Assembly: GCF_002428305.1 (NCBI RefSeq)
Contig: NZ_DIVJ01000050.1
Span: forward strand, 101,158-165,157
DNA length: 64,000 nucleotides
From: Flavobacterium sp. UBA6135
GTDB taxonomy: Bacteria > Bacteroidota > Bacteroidia > Flavobacteriales > Flavobacteriaceae
Direction of reading: 5' to 3'
Below the pieces are notes generated by a model. It ran no database searches. It was given only the letters and a program-made list of their open reading frames with translations, and was not told where the DNA came from. Each line of letters begins with the position of its first letter. Position 1 is the stretch's first letter. The position numbers and the translations under genes were made by a program. Shown one piece after another: positions 18,186-27,831 of the stretch.

Positions 18186-20477
18186 ATGAACAATTTCAAA
18201 AACATAGTTATTCTATTCACAATTGCATTTTTTGCTTCTTGTAGCAATACTCGTTTTTTGCCCGATGGTGAATTATTATACACCGGTGGAAAAGTAAAAA
18301 TTGAAGGAGACAGTATTTCAAGAAATGAGAAAAAAGAATTAAAAAATCAATTAGAAGGCTTACTTCGCCCCAAACCCAATTCGTCCATTTTAGGTTTAAA
18401 ACCAAAATTGTATTTTTATAATCTTGCCGGCGAACCAAAAAAGGAAAAAGGATTTCGTCATTGGTTGAGAAACACAGTTGGAGAAGCACCGGTTTTGTTT
18501 AGTCAAGTGGATCGACAATATAACCAAGATGTTTTGCAGAATTATGTTGAAAACAGTGGTTATTTTAATGCACAAACCGCTTCCGATTCTACTAGAAGAA
18601 ATAAAAAAGCAAGCGTAGTTTATACGGTTACACCCAAAAAGAAATACATCATTAGAAATGTGACTTTTCCGGATGATTCTACACAATTGGCAAAAGATAT
18701 TAGAGATGTAACCAGACGAAGTAGATTACGCCCAAAACAAGGCTATAGTTTAGAAACCATTAAAGAAGAGCGAATTCGTATTGATACCCGTTTAAAAGAA
18801 AAAGGATATTATTATTTTAATGCTGATTATTTATTGGTTCAAGCCGACACAACTGTGGCACCACATCAAGTAGATTTATTTTTGAAGATAAAAGAGGAAA
18901 CACCTGATTTAGCTAAAAAGCAATTTCGGATAAAAGACATTGTGGTTTATCCCAATTATACCATTCAAAATGATAGTGTTCGAATTACCTCGGATTCAAT
19001 CGTTAAACATAATGATTTTACTATAATCGATTCAGAGAATTTATTTAAACCTCGCATTTTTGACCGGACTTTGTATTTCAAAAAGAATGATTTGTATAAC
19101 AGAACAGATCACAATTTGTCATTGAATCGTTTGGTAAGTATGGGAACTTTTAAGTTTGTGAAAAACGAATTTAAAGTAGCAGATACCACCGGGAATTATC
19201 TGAATACTTTTTATTATTTAACACCGATGCCTAAAAAATCCATTCGAACAGAATTGTTGGCTAAAACCAATTCAGCCAATTACACCGGAACGGAATTAAA
19301 TATTAATTGGAGTAACAGAAATACTTTCAGAGGTGCAGAATTGTTAACTATCTCTGCCTTTGGCGGGATGGAAGTACAAGTTTCAGGACAAAATAATGGT
19401 TTCAATGTTTATCGTGTAGGAACTGAAGCCAGTTTGGTTTGGCCAAGAATTATTGCACCGTTTAAATTTGTTTCATCAAGTGGATTTGTGCCTAGAACAA
19501 AAGCAACCATAGGTTATGAGTATCAAGAACGCAGAAAATTGTATGCTCTTCAAACGTTCAAAGGTTCTTTTGGTTATTTATGGAAAGAAAATGAGCGAAA
19601 AGAACACCAACTTATGGTTTCGGACATAACCTATACGAGTCCACAAAATGTCACACAATTGTATCGGGATCAAATTGATTTAAATCCGTCCTTAGAAAGA
19701 ATTATCGAGAAACAATTGATTTTTGGACCCACTTATTCTTACACTTATACCAACACCATGCAAAGAAGAAAAAAGAATACTTTTTACTTTAAGGGAAGTG
19801 TTGATTTTTCAGGAAATATTACCGGTTTACTTATAGGAGCCGATGTCAAAAACGATAAACAAGTTGAAATTTTTAATGTTCCATTTAGTCAATTTGTCAA
19901 AATTGAAAATGAATTTCGTCATTATTTAAAACTAGGAAAAGAATCACAATTGGCTAGCCGAATCATTGTTGGAGCCGGATTTGCCTACGGAAATTCAGAA
20001 GAAATGCCATTTATTAAACAATTTTTTATTGGCGGGACTAACAGTATTCGTGCCTTCAGAGCTCGATCTATTGGTCCGGGAACTTACGATAATACGCTTA
20101 ATGCAGGCGTTTTTTTGCCGGATGAATCAGGTGATATGAAATTGGAATTCAATACAGAATACCGAACTCAAATTTATAATTTCATAAAAGGTGCGGTGTT
20201 TGTTGATGCCGGAAATATTTGGTTGATGAATGACAATCCTAACAAACCGGGGTCCAGATTTTCAAAAGATTTTTTGAACGAAATCGCGGTTGGGACGGGA
20301 GTTGGACTTCGATTTGATTTTTCATTTTTAGTACTGCGAACCGACTTTGCTTTTCCTATCCGAAAACCCTATTTGCCGGACGGTCAACGTTGGGTTTTGG
20401 ATGATATCAATTTTGGAAGCAGTAGCTGGCGAAAAGAAAATTTGATATTTAATTTAGCCATTGGTTATCCGTTTTAA
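18186..20477 (+). CDS. tamL: TamL: BamA/TamA-family outer-membrane lipoprotein
   Basis: This is the outer-membrane partner of TamB. From the ATG at 18186 (the longer frame overlaps tamB) the 763-residue protein starts with a lipoprotein signal ending FFASC (Cys19). POTRA-like repeats follow (about 30-360), and then a C-terminal 16-strand Omp85 barrel with the lid motif FFIGGTNSIRAFRARSIGPG (about residues 614-633). It ends in the aromatic residue Phe. TamA with a lipid anchor is the TamL variant known in Bacteroidetes. The pair probably inserts outer-membrane proteins or moves lipids. Confidence 0.9.
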   Translation: MNNFKNIVILFTIAFFASCSNTRFLPDGELLYTGGKVKIEGDSISRNEKKELKNQLEGLLRPKPNSSILGLKPKLYFYNLAGEPKKEKGFRHWLRNTVGEAPVLFSQVDRQYNQDVLQNYVENSGYFNAQTASDSTRRNKKASVVYTVTPKKKYIIRNVTFPDDSTQLAKDIRDVTRRSRLRPKQGYSLETIKEERIRIDTRLKEKGYYYFNADYLLVQADTTVAPHQVDLFLKIKEETPDLAKKQFRIKDIVVYPNYTIQNDSVRITSDSIVKHNDFTIIDSENLFKPRIFDRTLYFKKNDLYNRTDHNLSLNRLVSMGTFKFVKNEFKVADTTGNYLNTFYYLTPMPKKSIRTELLAKTNSANYTGTELNINWSNRNTFRGAELLTISAFGGMEVQVSGQNNGFNVYRVGTEASLVWPRIIAPFKFVSSSGFVPRTKATIGYEYQERRKLYALQTFKGSFGYLWKENERKEHQLMVSDITYTSPQNVTQLYRDQIDLNPSLERIIEKQLIFGPTYSYTYTNTMQRRKKNTFYFKGSVDFSGNITGLLIGADVKNDKQVEIFNVPFSQFVKIENEFRHYLKLGKESQLASRIIVGAGFAYGNSEEMPFIKQFFIGGTNSIRAFRARSIGPGTYDNTLNAGVFLPDESGDMKLEFNTEYRTQIYNFIKGAVFVDAGNIWLMNDNPNKPGSRFSKDFLNEIAVGTGVGLRFDFSFLVLRTDFAFPIRKPYLPDGQRWVLDDINFGSSSWRKENLIFNLAIGYPF

Positions 20478-20543
20478 TTTCAATTTTAGCTTAATTTTAG
20501 GACATGTTCTTTGCGTTTTTATGTACTTTTAAAAAAAATAATT

Positions 20544-21662
20544 ATGATACGACCACTTATTTTACTGCTACTTTTTACACTTTTCAGTTGTAAAGCCCAA
20601 GAAAAAGCAAATGATGTTGTTTTGCAACCTGAAGAAATTAATTATACTTTTGAAACAATAGCAACCGATATTTCCATTCCATGGGGAATGACATGGTTAC
20701 CTGATGGGTCGATGTTGGTGACTGAAAAATCAGGAGCAATTTATCACATCAAAGACAAAACAAAAGCAGAAATTTCAAATGTACCAAAAGTGGTTGCAAG
20801 AGGTCAAGGCGGATTGTTAGATATCACCGTTCATCCCAATTATGATAAAAACGGATGGATTTATATCACTTACTCTTCGGAAGAAGGTGAAGAAAAAGGA
20901 GCACACACTCAACTTGTTCGTGCCAAACTAGAAGGACAAAGTTTAACTCAAATTCAAACACTTTACAAAGCAACACCAAATACAACTAGAGGTCATCATT
21001 TTGGTTCAAGAATCACTTTTGACAATGAAGGTTATCTTTATTTCACAATTGGAGATCGCGGTAATCATCCTGAAAATCCACAAGATATAACTCGCGATGG
21101 CGGGAAAGTGTATCGTTTGCATGATGATGGCAGAATTCCGGCAGACAATCCGTTTGTTGGACAAAAAGGGGCAAAAGAAGCTGTTTTTTCTTATGGTCAC
21201 AGAAATCCACAAGGTATGACAAAGCATCCCGTTACCGGAAAAATTTGGACACATGAACACGGACCAAGAGGAGGCGATGAAATCAATATTATTAAAAAAG
21301 CAGCCAATTATGGTTGGCCGGTTATTACTTATGGAATTGATTATAACGGTTCAATTATTTCTAATCTAACCGAAAAAGAAGGAATGGAACAACCACTTTA
21401 TTATTGGATTCCTTCAATTGCTCCGAGCGGAATGACATTTGTTACGGGTGATATTTATCCAAATTGGAAAGGACACTTATTAGTGGGTTCTTTGGTTTTT
21501 CAATATTTGGAATTGGTTAAATTAGATGGCGAAAAGGTGATTGGACGTCAAAAAATAGGAACTGATATTGGCAGATTGCGTGATGTAAAACAAGGTCCGG
21601 ATGGTTACATTTATATGGCTGTGGAAGGAAAAGGAATTATCAAAATTGTACCAAAAAAATAA
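20544..21662 (+). CDS. PQQ-dependent sugar dehydrogenase (GdhB/YliI-like), lipoprotein
   Basis: The family oxidises aldose sugars to lactones in the periplasm using pyrroloquinoline quinone. The ATG at 20544 gives 372 residues with a lipobox LFSC (Cys16); the earlier start at 20511 is a TTG in the leader. The six-bladed propeller shows the family blocks IPWGMTWLPDG, HHFGSRITFDNEGYLYFTIGDRG-type sequence (about 153-175), SYGHRNPQGM and EHGPRGGDEIN, which supply the catalytic His and the PQQ-binding Arg residues. A c-type cytochrome overlaps its stop by one base and is the obvious electron acceptor. Confidence 0.92.
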   Translation: MIRPLILLLLFTLFSCKAQEKANDVVLQPEEINYTFETIATDISIPWGMTWLPDGSMLVTEKSGAIYHIKDKTKAEISNVPKVVARGQGGLLDITVHPNYDKNGWIYITYSSEEGEEKGAHTQLVRAKLEGQSLTQIQTLYKATPNTTRGHHFGSRITFDNEGYLYFTIGDRGNHPENPQDITRDGGKVYRLHDDGRIPADNPFVGQKGAKEAVFSYGHRNPQGMTKHPVTGKIWTHEHGPRGGDEINIIKKAANYGWPVITYGIDYNGSIISNLTEKEGMEQPLYYWIPSIAPSGMTFVTGDIYPNWKGHLLVGSLVFQYLELVKLDGEKVIGRQKIGTDIGRLRDVKQGPDGYIYMAVEGKGIIKIVPKK

Positions 21663-22084
21663 TGAAAGGATTTTATATAGTAATTGTAACCATTGGAATT
21701 TTGATTTTTGGAGATGAAAATTCATCTTATCAACCATTAAATCAATCAAATAATGAGTTGACAAAAAGCATTCAACGCGGTAACGAAGTTTATGCCGATT
21801 TTTGCATTCAATGCCATCTTGGTAATGGAAAAGGAAGCGAAACTGTGCCTCCTTTAGCAGGTTCAGATTGGTTGGTCAATAAACGAAAGGAAAGTATTCA
21901 CGCGGTAAAATACGGGCAGTCAGGTCCAATAAAAGTAAATGGAAAAAATTATAACGGCATGATGTCACCCATGGGTTTGACCGATGAAGAAGTGGCAGAT
22001 GTGATGAATTATATCATGAATTCGTGGGGGAATAAACACACCAAAATGGTTACCGTTTCAGAAGTTCAAGCGGTTAAAAAGTAA
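21662..22084 (+). CDS. Class I cytochrome c, electron partner of the sugar dehydrogenase
   Basis: This 140-residue secreted protein has a hydrophobic N-terminal signal (about 1-17) and one haem-binding CIQCH (48-52), followed by PPLAGSDWL. Methionines at 100, 101 and 104 (GMMSPMG) are candidates for the sixth haem ligand, and the final helix reads EEVADVMNYIMNSWG. The ATG overlaps the stop of the dehydrogenase gene (TAATG), so translation is coupled. Its stop abuts the stop of the convergent receptor with no spacer and no terminator. Confidence 0.9.
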   Translation: MKGFYIVIVTIGILIFGDENSSYQPLNQSNNELTKSIQRGNEVYADFCIQCHLGNGKGSETVPPLAGSDWLVNKRKESIHAVKYGQSGPIKVNGKNYNGMMSPMGLTDEEVADVMNYIMNSWGNKHTKMVTVSEVQAVKK

Positions 22085-24169
22085 TTATTGAAACTGATAC
22101 GTTAGATTTATTCCGCCATAATAATTTCTCGGATTTCCTGGATAAAAATACCTTGGAAGTGCATTTCCAAAACCAACAGCATTAGGCAAAATGCTAGCGG
22201 CATATTTTTCATCCAAACTATTTTGAATTCCAAATTGAATAGTAGCATTTAAGTTTTTCCAAATAGAAAAAGTATAATTTGTATTGATATCCAACAATTG
22301 ATAAGGTTGTGAAGAAAGTGAATTTGCATCATTCAAAAACATTTTGCCAACCGTTCGATACGAAGTTGAAAAAGTGAATGATTTTGCAGTTAAATCCAAA
22401 CCAAAATTCCATTGAAATTCCGGCACACTTGGCAATTGATTTCCAGAAAAATCATTGTCATTGTCTATAAAATCTACAAATTCAAAATGATTTAAACTTC
22501 CTGAAAAATAGGAATTTAATTGAATTTTTTCAGTTGAAAGCAATTTGCCATTTATCAAAAATTCAATTCCCTGATGAAGACTTTCTCCGGCATTAATTCC
22601 AACATATTGATCTTCGGCTATTCTTCGGGCAACCAGTAAGTTTTTAATTGTGGTCACATAAATATTTACTTCTGTATACATTTTATTCTTCAAAAAGTTT
22701 CCTTTAAACCCGATTTCATAATTGATACCGATTTCCGGCAAAATATTAGAATTCAATTGACCTTCAGGAGTTAATGTTTCGGCTACCGTTGGATGTGAAA
22801 ATCCTTTACTAACTGAAAAATAGAGATTTTTTCCTTTTGAAAATTGATAAGATAAACCAATTCTTGGCGACAAAATGGCATCAAAGGAATACTTTTCTTT
22901 CGTAGTTGAATCTGTATCAAATTCGTCTTTTTGAGTATAATTCGTCTGATTAAAAGCAATTCCGGATTCTAAATTTAACTTACTTGACAATTGCACTTCC
23001 ATCTGCCAAAAAAGATTGACATAATTTCTGTTCTGATTCGCATCACTAAATTTATCTCCTTGAATACTTCCTTGATCTGGTTGGGTTTGGTATAAATTTT
23101 CATATAAAGAAAAAGTATATTTTTCTCGCAATAACTCTGTTCCAACACTCATTTTTGTGGGTAAGGAGAATATTTTATCTGAATAATTTAATTTACTTCG
23201 AACACCAAAATTCACGATATTATCTTCTAAAATATCAAAGGGACGTGGTTCGTATGCTTCTTTAAAATTAGAAAACACAGTTGAATTCCAATTCCATTTT
23301 TCTGAAAATGTATGATCATAACCCATTCCCAATAGCAATTTGTCATACGATTCAAAACCTCTAGCCGCAGCCCAATTGGCAGCTGCAATTTCAGGAGAAG
23401 TATCAAAATCGGTTTGGTTTAACGAACTTGGAATAAAAGCTTTCAATCGAGTGGCAATTCCAATAAAGTTCAATTTTCCTTTTTCCGAAAGTTGATGTTT
23501 TCCAAATAAATTAATTGATTGTCTGTCATAACTGCTGTTTGCTCTAAAACCTTCGCTTTGCAAATTGCTGTAATTGGCATATAAATTTGTTTTGGAATTT
23601 GACATTTGACCGGAAAACGAATTTTTAATCAAACCAAAGCTACCAACTGTTGTAGATGATTTGATAAATGAATTTTCTTCCGAAAATTGATTTCCAAACA
23701 AACTAATTACACCTCCCAAACCCGCACCAAAACTACTGGAATTAGGTCCTTTGATGATTTCAATTGTATTCAAAACACTTAAATCAATATCTTCCAAAGT
23801 CGTTTCACCTTCTCCTGTTGAGAGTGGAATTTCTTCAAAATAAGCTTTCACTCGGTTGGTGCTAAATTGCGAACGAGCTCCAATGCCACGAATCGTGATT
23901 CGATTTGTATTCAAAGCACCTTGTTGCATATAAACGCCAGCCGTTTTGTTGAGAAGCGGAGTCAAAATCACACCATCGGTTTGACTGATTTCCTTGGCAG
24001 AAATTAGTGCAACCGACGAAGACACTTTTTGCATTGTATTTTTTATCGGCGAACCAATCAAAATCACTTCAGAAAGAGCAGTGGTGTCTTTTGCAGATTG
24101 TGATTTTCCTTCATAATACGCTAGAAAAAGAAATCCGAAAAGAACAAATGAAGTTGACAGTTTTTGCAA
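22085..24169 (-). CDS. TonB-dependent outer-membrane receptor, PqqU/YncD-like
   Basis: This 694-residue receptor imports a scarce substrate across the outer membrane using TonB energy. It starts at TTG because no in-frame ATG fits the signal peptide (LSTSFVLFGFLFLAYYEGKSQ, about 4-24). The plug (about 30-160) contains TIRGIGARSQFSTNRVKAYF and IEIIKGPNSSSFGAGLGGVI, and the barrel ends NYYGGINLTYQFQ. There is no carboxypeptidase-like N-terminal domain, so it is not SusC-type. Both the plug and the last strands read much like E. coli YncD/PqqU, the PQQ receptor, and its neighbour is a PQQ enzyme; siderophore uptake remains possible. Confidence 0.85.
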   Translation of the reverse strand: MQKLSTSFVLFGFLFLAYYEGKSQSAKDTTALSEVILIGSPIKNTMQKVSSSVALISAKEISQTDGVILTPLLNKTAGVYMQQGALNTNRITIRGIGARSQFSTNRVKAYFEEIPLSTGEGETTLEDIDLSVLNTIEIIKGPNSSSFGAGLGGVISLFGNQFSEENSFIKSSTTVGSFGLIKNSFSGQMSNSKTNLYANYSNLQSEGFRANSSYDRQSINLFGKHQLSEKGKLNFIGIATRLKAFIPSSLNQTDFDTSPEIAAANWAAARGFESYDKLLLGMGYDHTFSEKWNWNSTVFSNFKEAYEPRPFDILEDNIVNFGVRSKLNYSDKIFSLPTKMSVGTELLREKYTFSLYENLYQTQPDQGSIQGDKFSDANQNRNYVNLFWQMEVQLSSKLNLESGIAFNQTNYTQKDEFDTDSTTKEKYSFDAILSPRIGLSYQFSKGKNLYFSVSKGFSHPTVAETLTPEGQLNSNILPEIGINYEIGFKGNFLKNKMYTEVNIYVTTIKNLLVARRIAEDQYVGINAGESLHQGIEFLINGKLLSTEKIQLNSYFSGSLNHFEFVDFIDNDNDFSGNQLPSVPEFQWNFGLDLTAKSFTFSTSYRTVGKMFLNDANSLSSQPYQLLDINTNYTFSIWKNLNATIQFGIQNSLDEKYAASILPNAVGFGNALPRYFYPGNPRNYYGGINLTYQFQ

Positions 24170-24267
24170 GGGATATTTTTATGGATAAAATTAGCGTTTT
24201 CTTTTTACCAAGCCAAAGATGTTACTGTCCTTAACTTTTTCTTTTCATTTTATCAGTCCAAATGATG

Positions 24268-24275
24268 TACTTTTG
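24268..24275 (+). promoter_or_regulatory. -7 promoter box for the MATE gene
   Basis: TACTTTTG matches TAnnTTTG and lies 20 bp before the ATG at 24295, in the 125-base spacer between the divergent receptor and MATE genes. No clear -33 element was found. Confidence 0.45.
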
Positions 24276-24294
24276 CCGTCGATAATAAAATAGC

Positions 24295-25671
24295 ATGACA
24301 TTTCAAACCTATACCAAAGAATTTAGCTATAACATGCGGTTGGCTTATCCCATCATCATTGGAATGTTGGGTCACACTGTTGTGGGTATTGTTGATAATG
24401 CGATGGTGGGTCAACTCGGACCAAAAGAATTGGCAGCTGTTTCGTTAGGTAATAGTTTTGTTTTTATTGCAATGTCGCTGGGAATTGGTTTTTCTACAGC
24501 TATCACTCCAATTGTTGCCGAAGCTGATGGCGAAAACTCCATAGAAAAGGGGAGGAGTGCATTTCACAATGGTTTGTTTTTGTGTACCTTATTAGGTGCG
24601 ATTTTGTTTCTACTTATCTTTTTTGCTAAACCAATCATTAGTTTTATGGGACAGCCAGAAGAAGTGGTGAATTTGGCAAAACCATATTTGGATATAGTAG
24701 CATTTTCACTCATTCCGTTGATTATGTTTCAGGCTTACAAGCAATTTGCTGACGGAAAAAGTGAAACTAAGTATTCAATGTGGGCAACTATTATTGCTAA
24801 CATTGTGAATGTGGTTATCAATTATTTTCTAATTTTTGGAATTTGGATTTTTCCGGAAATGGGTATAATTGGAGCAGCCATCGGAACAATTACTTCGCGA
24901 ATTGTGATGCTTGCTTTTATGCATTACGTGATGGTGAAGAAACCTAAATTTCATCCCTATTTTGAAAAATTCAGTTGGGATGAAATTTCGAAAACAACGA
25001 TTAAAAAAATTGTCAACTTAGGAACACCTTCGGCAATGCAGATGTTTTTTGAAGTAGCATTGTTCACAGGAGCCATTTGGCTTTGTGGAATGATTGGCAC
25101 AACGAGTCAAGCCGCCAATCAAATTGCGTTGAGTTTGGCTTCACTAACTTTTATGTTTGCGATGGGATTGAGTGTCACAGCAATGATTCGTGTGGGAAAT
25201 CAAAAAGGTTTGCAAGATTATAAAAAGTTGCGAGTTGTGGCCATTTCTATCTTTTTATTGGCGACTATTTTAGAGATTTTCTTTGCATTAATTTTTGTCG
25301 TTTTCCATAAAGTTTTACCGCTTCCGTTTTTAGATTTAGAACAAGCAGTTTATTTGAAAGATAATTTAGAAGTTGTTGCAATAGCTTCCAATTTGTTGTT
25401 GGTGGCAGCTTTGTTTCAAATTTCAGACGGATTACAAGTGGTTGTTTTAGGAGCTTTACGTGGATTGCAAGATGTGAAAATTCCAATGTATATTACGTTT
25501 GTGGCGTATTGGATTATTGGTTTTCCTATTTCTATCTATTTAGGATTATATACTGATTTAAAAGCAATTGGCGTTTGGATTGGCTTGTTGGCTGGTTTAA
25601 CCGTGGCTGCTTTATTTTTGTTTTATCGCTTTAATTTATTAACCAAAAAACTCATCATTCAAAATAAATAA
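24295..25671 (+). CDS. MATE-family efflux transporter
   Basis: This 458-residue inner-membrane protein has 12 hydrophobic helices arranged as two similar six-helix halves, as in NorM/DinF cation-coupled multidrug exporters. Family-typical stretches are NAMVGQLGPKELAAVSLGNS near the start, QPEEVVNLAKPYLDI in the first half and ANQIALSLASLTFMFAMG in the second. The promoter is directly upstream and a small conserved gene follows after 2 bp. The substrate cannot be predicted. Confidence 0.93.
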   Translation: MTFQTYTKEFSYNMRLAYPIIIGMLGHTVVGIVDNAMVGQLGPKELAAVSLGNSFVFIAMSLGIGFSTAITPIVAEADGENSIEKGRSAFHNGLFLCTLLGAILFLLIFFAKPIISFMGQPEEVVNLAKPYLDIVAFSLIPLIMFQAYKQFADGKSETKYSMWATIIANIVNVVINYFLIFGIWIFPEMGIIGAAIGTITSRIVMLAFMHYVMVKKPKFHPYFEKFSWDEISKTTIKKIVNLGTPSAMQMFFEVALFTGAIWLCGMIGTTSQAANQIALSLASLTFMFAMGLSVTAMIRVGNQKGLQDYKKLRVVAISIFLLATILEIFFALIFVVFHKVLPLPFLDLEQAVYLKDNLEVVAIASNLLLVAALFQISDGLQVVVLGALRGLQDVKIPMYITFVAYWIIGFPISIYLGLYTDLKAIGVWIGLLAGLTVAALFLFYRFNLLTKKLIIQNK

Positions 25672-25673
25672 CA

Positions 25674-26105
25674 ATGGAAATAAAACCAAAATTCGGATAT
25701 GATAAACTTCTTTTTGGAATGAAACAAAAAGATGCTGAAGCTATTTACGGCAAAGCAAATCATACTTTTAAAGATGAAGAAGATAATTTTATTATGATGT
25801 ATAATGCATTGAAAGCTCGCTTAACTTTTTATGCGGAAGAAGATTTTAAGTTAGGCTACATCATCATTTCAAACCCAAATGCGATTTTATTTGGAGAAAA
25901 AATTATCGGTAAAAACGCAAATGAGTCCAAAGAATTTTTATCTAAAAAAGGATTAAAATCATTTGAAGTTGAAACCTTTGATTCTTTCTCAAATTTATTC
26001 AATGAAGATTTTTGGACAGTGTTACAAACCGAATTTGATGAAGTAGTCAAAGTAGAAATCGGTGCTGTAATTAAAAATGAGGATGAATTTGATTGGAAGT
26101 TCTAA
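25674..26105 (+). CDS. Conserved hypothetical protein, 143 residues
   Basis: I do not recognise this protein. It has no signal peptide and no membrane helices, and is acidic with many Lys and Glu residues. A pattern FGMKQKDAEAIYGKANHTF near the start recalls the repeated unit of small SmpA/BLIP-like or immunity-type folds, but this is weak. It begins 2 bp after the MATE gene and ends at a strong terminator, so it is probably translated from the MATE transcript. Confidence 0.7.
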   Translation: MEIKPKFGYDKLLFGMKQKDAEAIYGKANHTFKDEEDNFIMMYNALKARLTFYAEEDFKLGYIIISNPNAILFGEKIIGKNANESKEFLSKKGLKSFEVETFDSFSNLFNEDFWTVLQTEFDEVVKVEIGAVIKNEDEFDWKF

Positions 26106-26109
26106 ACAT

Positions 26110-26141
26110 AAAAAAACCAACTTGCGAAAGTTGGTTTTTTT
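26110..26141. terminator. Strong bidirectional terminator
   Basis: A perfect stem (CCAACTT at 26117-26123 and AAGTTGG at 26128-26134) with loop GCGA is extended by an A-run on one side and a T-run on the other, giving about 14 bp in all. It separates the convergent 143-residue protein gene and lpd. Confidence 0.85.
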
Positions 26142-26159
26142 ATAGTATATATTTTGAAA

Positions 26160-27563
26160 TTACACATGCAAAGCTCTATTATCCGTAGCCGCTAAAGCTG
26201 CTTCTTTTACCGCTTCTGCAAACGTTGGATGAGCATGACTCATTCTCGAAATATCTTCGGCACTGGCTCTGAATTCCATTGCTGTAACGGCTTCTGCAAT
26301 TAAATCAGCACAACGTGGACCAATCATGTGAACACCTAAAACTTCATCAGTTTTGGCATCGGCTAAGATTTTCACAAATCCGTCTGTATCGCCACCGGCT
26401 CTTGCTCTTCCTAATGCTTTGAAGGGGAAACTTCCTGATTTGAAAGTTACACCTTCTTCTTTTAATTGCTCTTCTGTTTTTCCAACAGCGGCAACTTCCG
26501 GCCAAGTATAAACTACACCCGGAATCAAATTATAATCAATATGTGGTTTTTGTCCGGCTAAAATTTCGGCAACCATCACACCTTCTTCTTCGGCTTTGTG
26601 AGCTAACATGGCTCCACGAACCACATCGCCAATGGCATAAATATTTGAAGCTGATGTTTGCAAATGATCGTTCACTTCAATCTGACCTCTATCAGTAACT
26701 TTTACACCTGCTTTGTCGGCATTCAAACCATCGGTATAAGGTCTTCTTCCCACAGAAACTAAGCAATAATCGCCTTCCAAAGATAAAATTTCTCCTTTTG
26801 GTGTTTCCGCTTCAACAGTAACGGCTTTCCCTTTTCGGTTAACCGATTTTACTTTGTGTGAAGTGTAGAATTTCATGCCTTGCTTTTTCAACACTTTGGT
26901 CAATTCTTTAGATAATGAAGCATCCATTCCGGGAATAATTCTGTCCATAAATTCCACTACAGAAACTTGTGCACCTAATCGAAGGTACACTTGACCTAAT
27001 TCAATTCCAATTACACCACCACCTATAATAACTAAATGTTTCGGAACTTCTTTTAATTTTAATGCTTCAGTAGAAGTAATTACGCGTTCTTTATCTAATG
27101 TAATAAATGGCAAATTTGACGGTTTTGAACCCGTTGCAATAATAGAATATTTGGCTTCAATCGTTTCAGAAGAACCATCGTTTTTGGTCACTTTCACGTG
27201 AGTAGCATCTTCAAAGGAACCAATTCCTTCAAAAACAGTGATTTTATTTTTATCCATCAAAAACTTGATTCCTCCGGTAGTTTGATCCACCACAGCTTGT
27301 TTTCGACCAATCATTTTTTCAAGGTTAAGTTTTACTTTTCCAACCTCGATTCCGTGCTCTTCAAAGTGAGCTACTGCATCGTGGTAATGATGGGAAGAAG
27401 CAAGCAAAGCTTTAGAAGGAATACAGCCAACATTTAAACATGTTCCACCTAAAACCGAATATTTTTCTATAATAGCCGTTTTAAATCCTAATTGTGCACA
27501 ACGGATGGCTGCAACATATCCGCCTGGTCCTGAACCGATAATGGCCACATCAAATTGACTCAT
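26160..27563 (-). CDS. lpdA: Dihydrolipoyl dehydrogenase (E3)
   Basis: E3 reoxidises lipoamide in the pyruvate and 2-oxoglutarate dehydrogenase and glycine cleavage complexes. The 467-residue protein has the FAD dinucleotide motif GSGPGG near residue 10, the redox pair Cys42/Cys47 in GGTCLNVGCIPSK, and the NAD-binding GGGVIGIELG. The second FAD motif YAIGD and the C-terminal His-Glu dyad in HAHPTFAEAV (about 442-451) are also present. It is a lone gene with a TAATTTTG promoter box on its strand at 27603-27610. Confidence 0.97.
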   Translation of the reverse strand: MSQFDVAIIGSGPGGYVAAIRCAQLGFKTAIIEKYSVLGGTCLNVGCIPSKALLASSHHYHDAVAHFEEHGIEVGKVKLNLEKMIGRKQAVVDQTTGGIKFLMDKNKITVFEGIGSFEDATHVKVTKNDGSSETIEAKYSIIATGSKPSNLPFITLDKERVITSTEALKLKEVPKHLVIIGGGVIGIELGQVYLRLGAQVSVVEFMDRIIPGMDASLSKELTKVLKKQGMKFYTSHKVKSVNRKGKAVTVEAETPKGEILSLEGDYCLVSVGRRPYTDGLNADKAGVKVTDRGQIEVNDHLQTSASNIYAIGDVVRGAMLAHKAEEEGVMVAEILAGQKPHIDYNLIPGVVYTWPEVAAVGKTEEQLKEEGVTFKSGSFPFKALGRARAGGDTDGFVKILADAKTDEVLGVHMIGPRCADLIAEAVTAMEFRASAEDISRMSHAHPTFAEAVKEAALAATDNRALHV

Positions 27564-27715
27564 ATATTTTTTTTTAGTAGTTGAAAATCAGTTAAACGAT
27601 TGCAAAATTACGAAAGTTTTAGAGGACTTTAATGCATTAACTTATTAAACTTTAGCTAAATTAATATAGCTGAATCAATGAGTTGTCAATGCTTTGAAAA
27701 TCAATAATTAACAAA

Positions 27716-27727
27716 GAAAACGTTTTC
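27716..27727. promoter_or_regulatory. Perfect palindrome GAAAACGTTTTC upstream of pckA
   Basis: This 12-bp palindrome with a central CG is of the type bound by LacI-family repressors. It lies 105 bp before pckA in the 268-base spacer shared with lpd. A second symmetrical pair, TTTATCA (27751-27757) and TGATAAA (27771-27777), flanks the likely promoter region. Both are candidate operators; no regulator gene is close. Confidence 0.35.
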
Positions 27728-27831
27728 GTAGATTTATAGGAAAAGTGATATTTATCAGGTTTATTTTGAGTGATAAATCGGAAATTTGATACATAGATAA
27801 ATGAAATTACAATCTTTAAATATCCATCATT

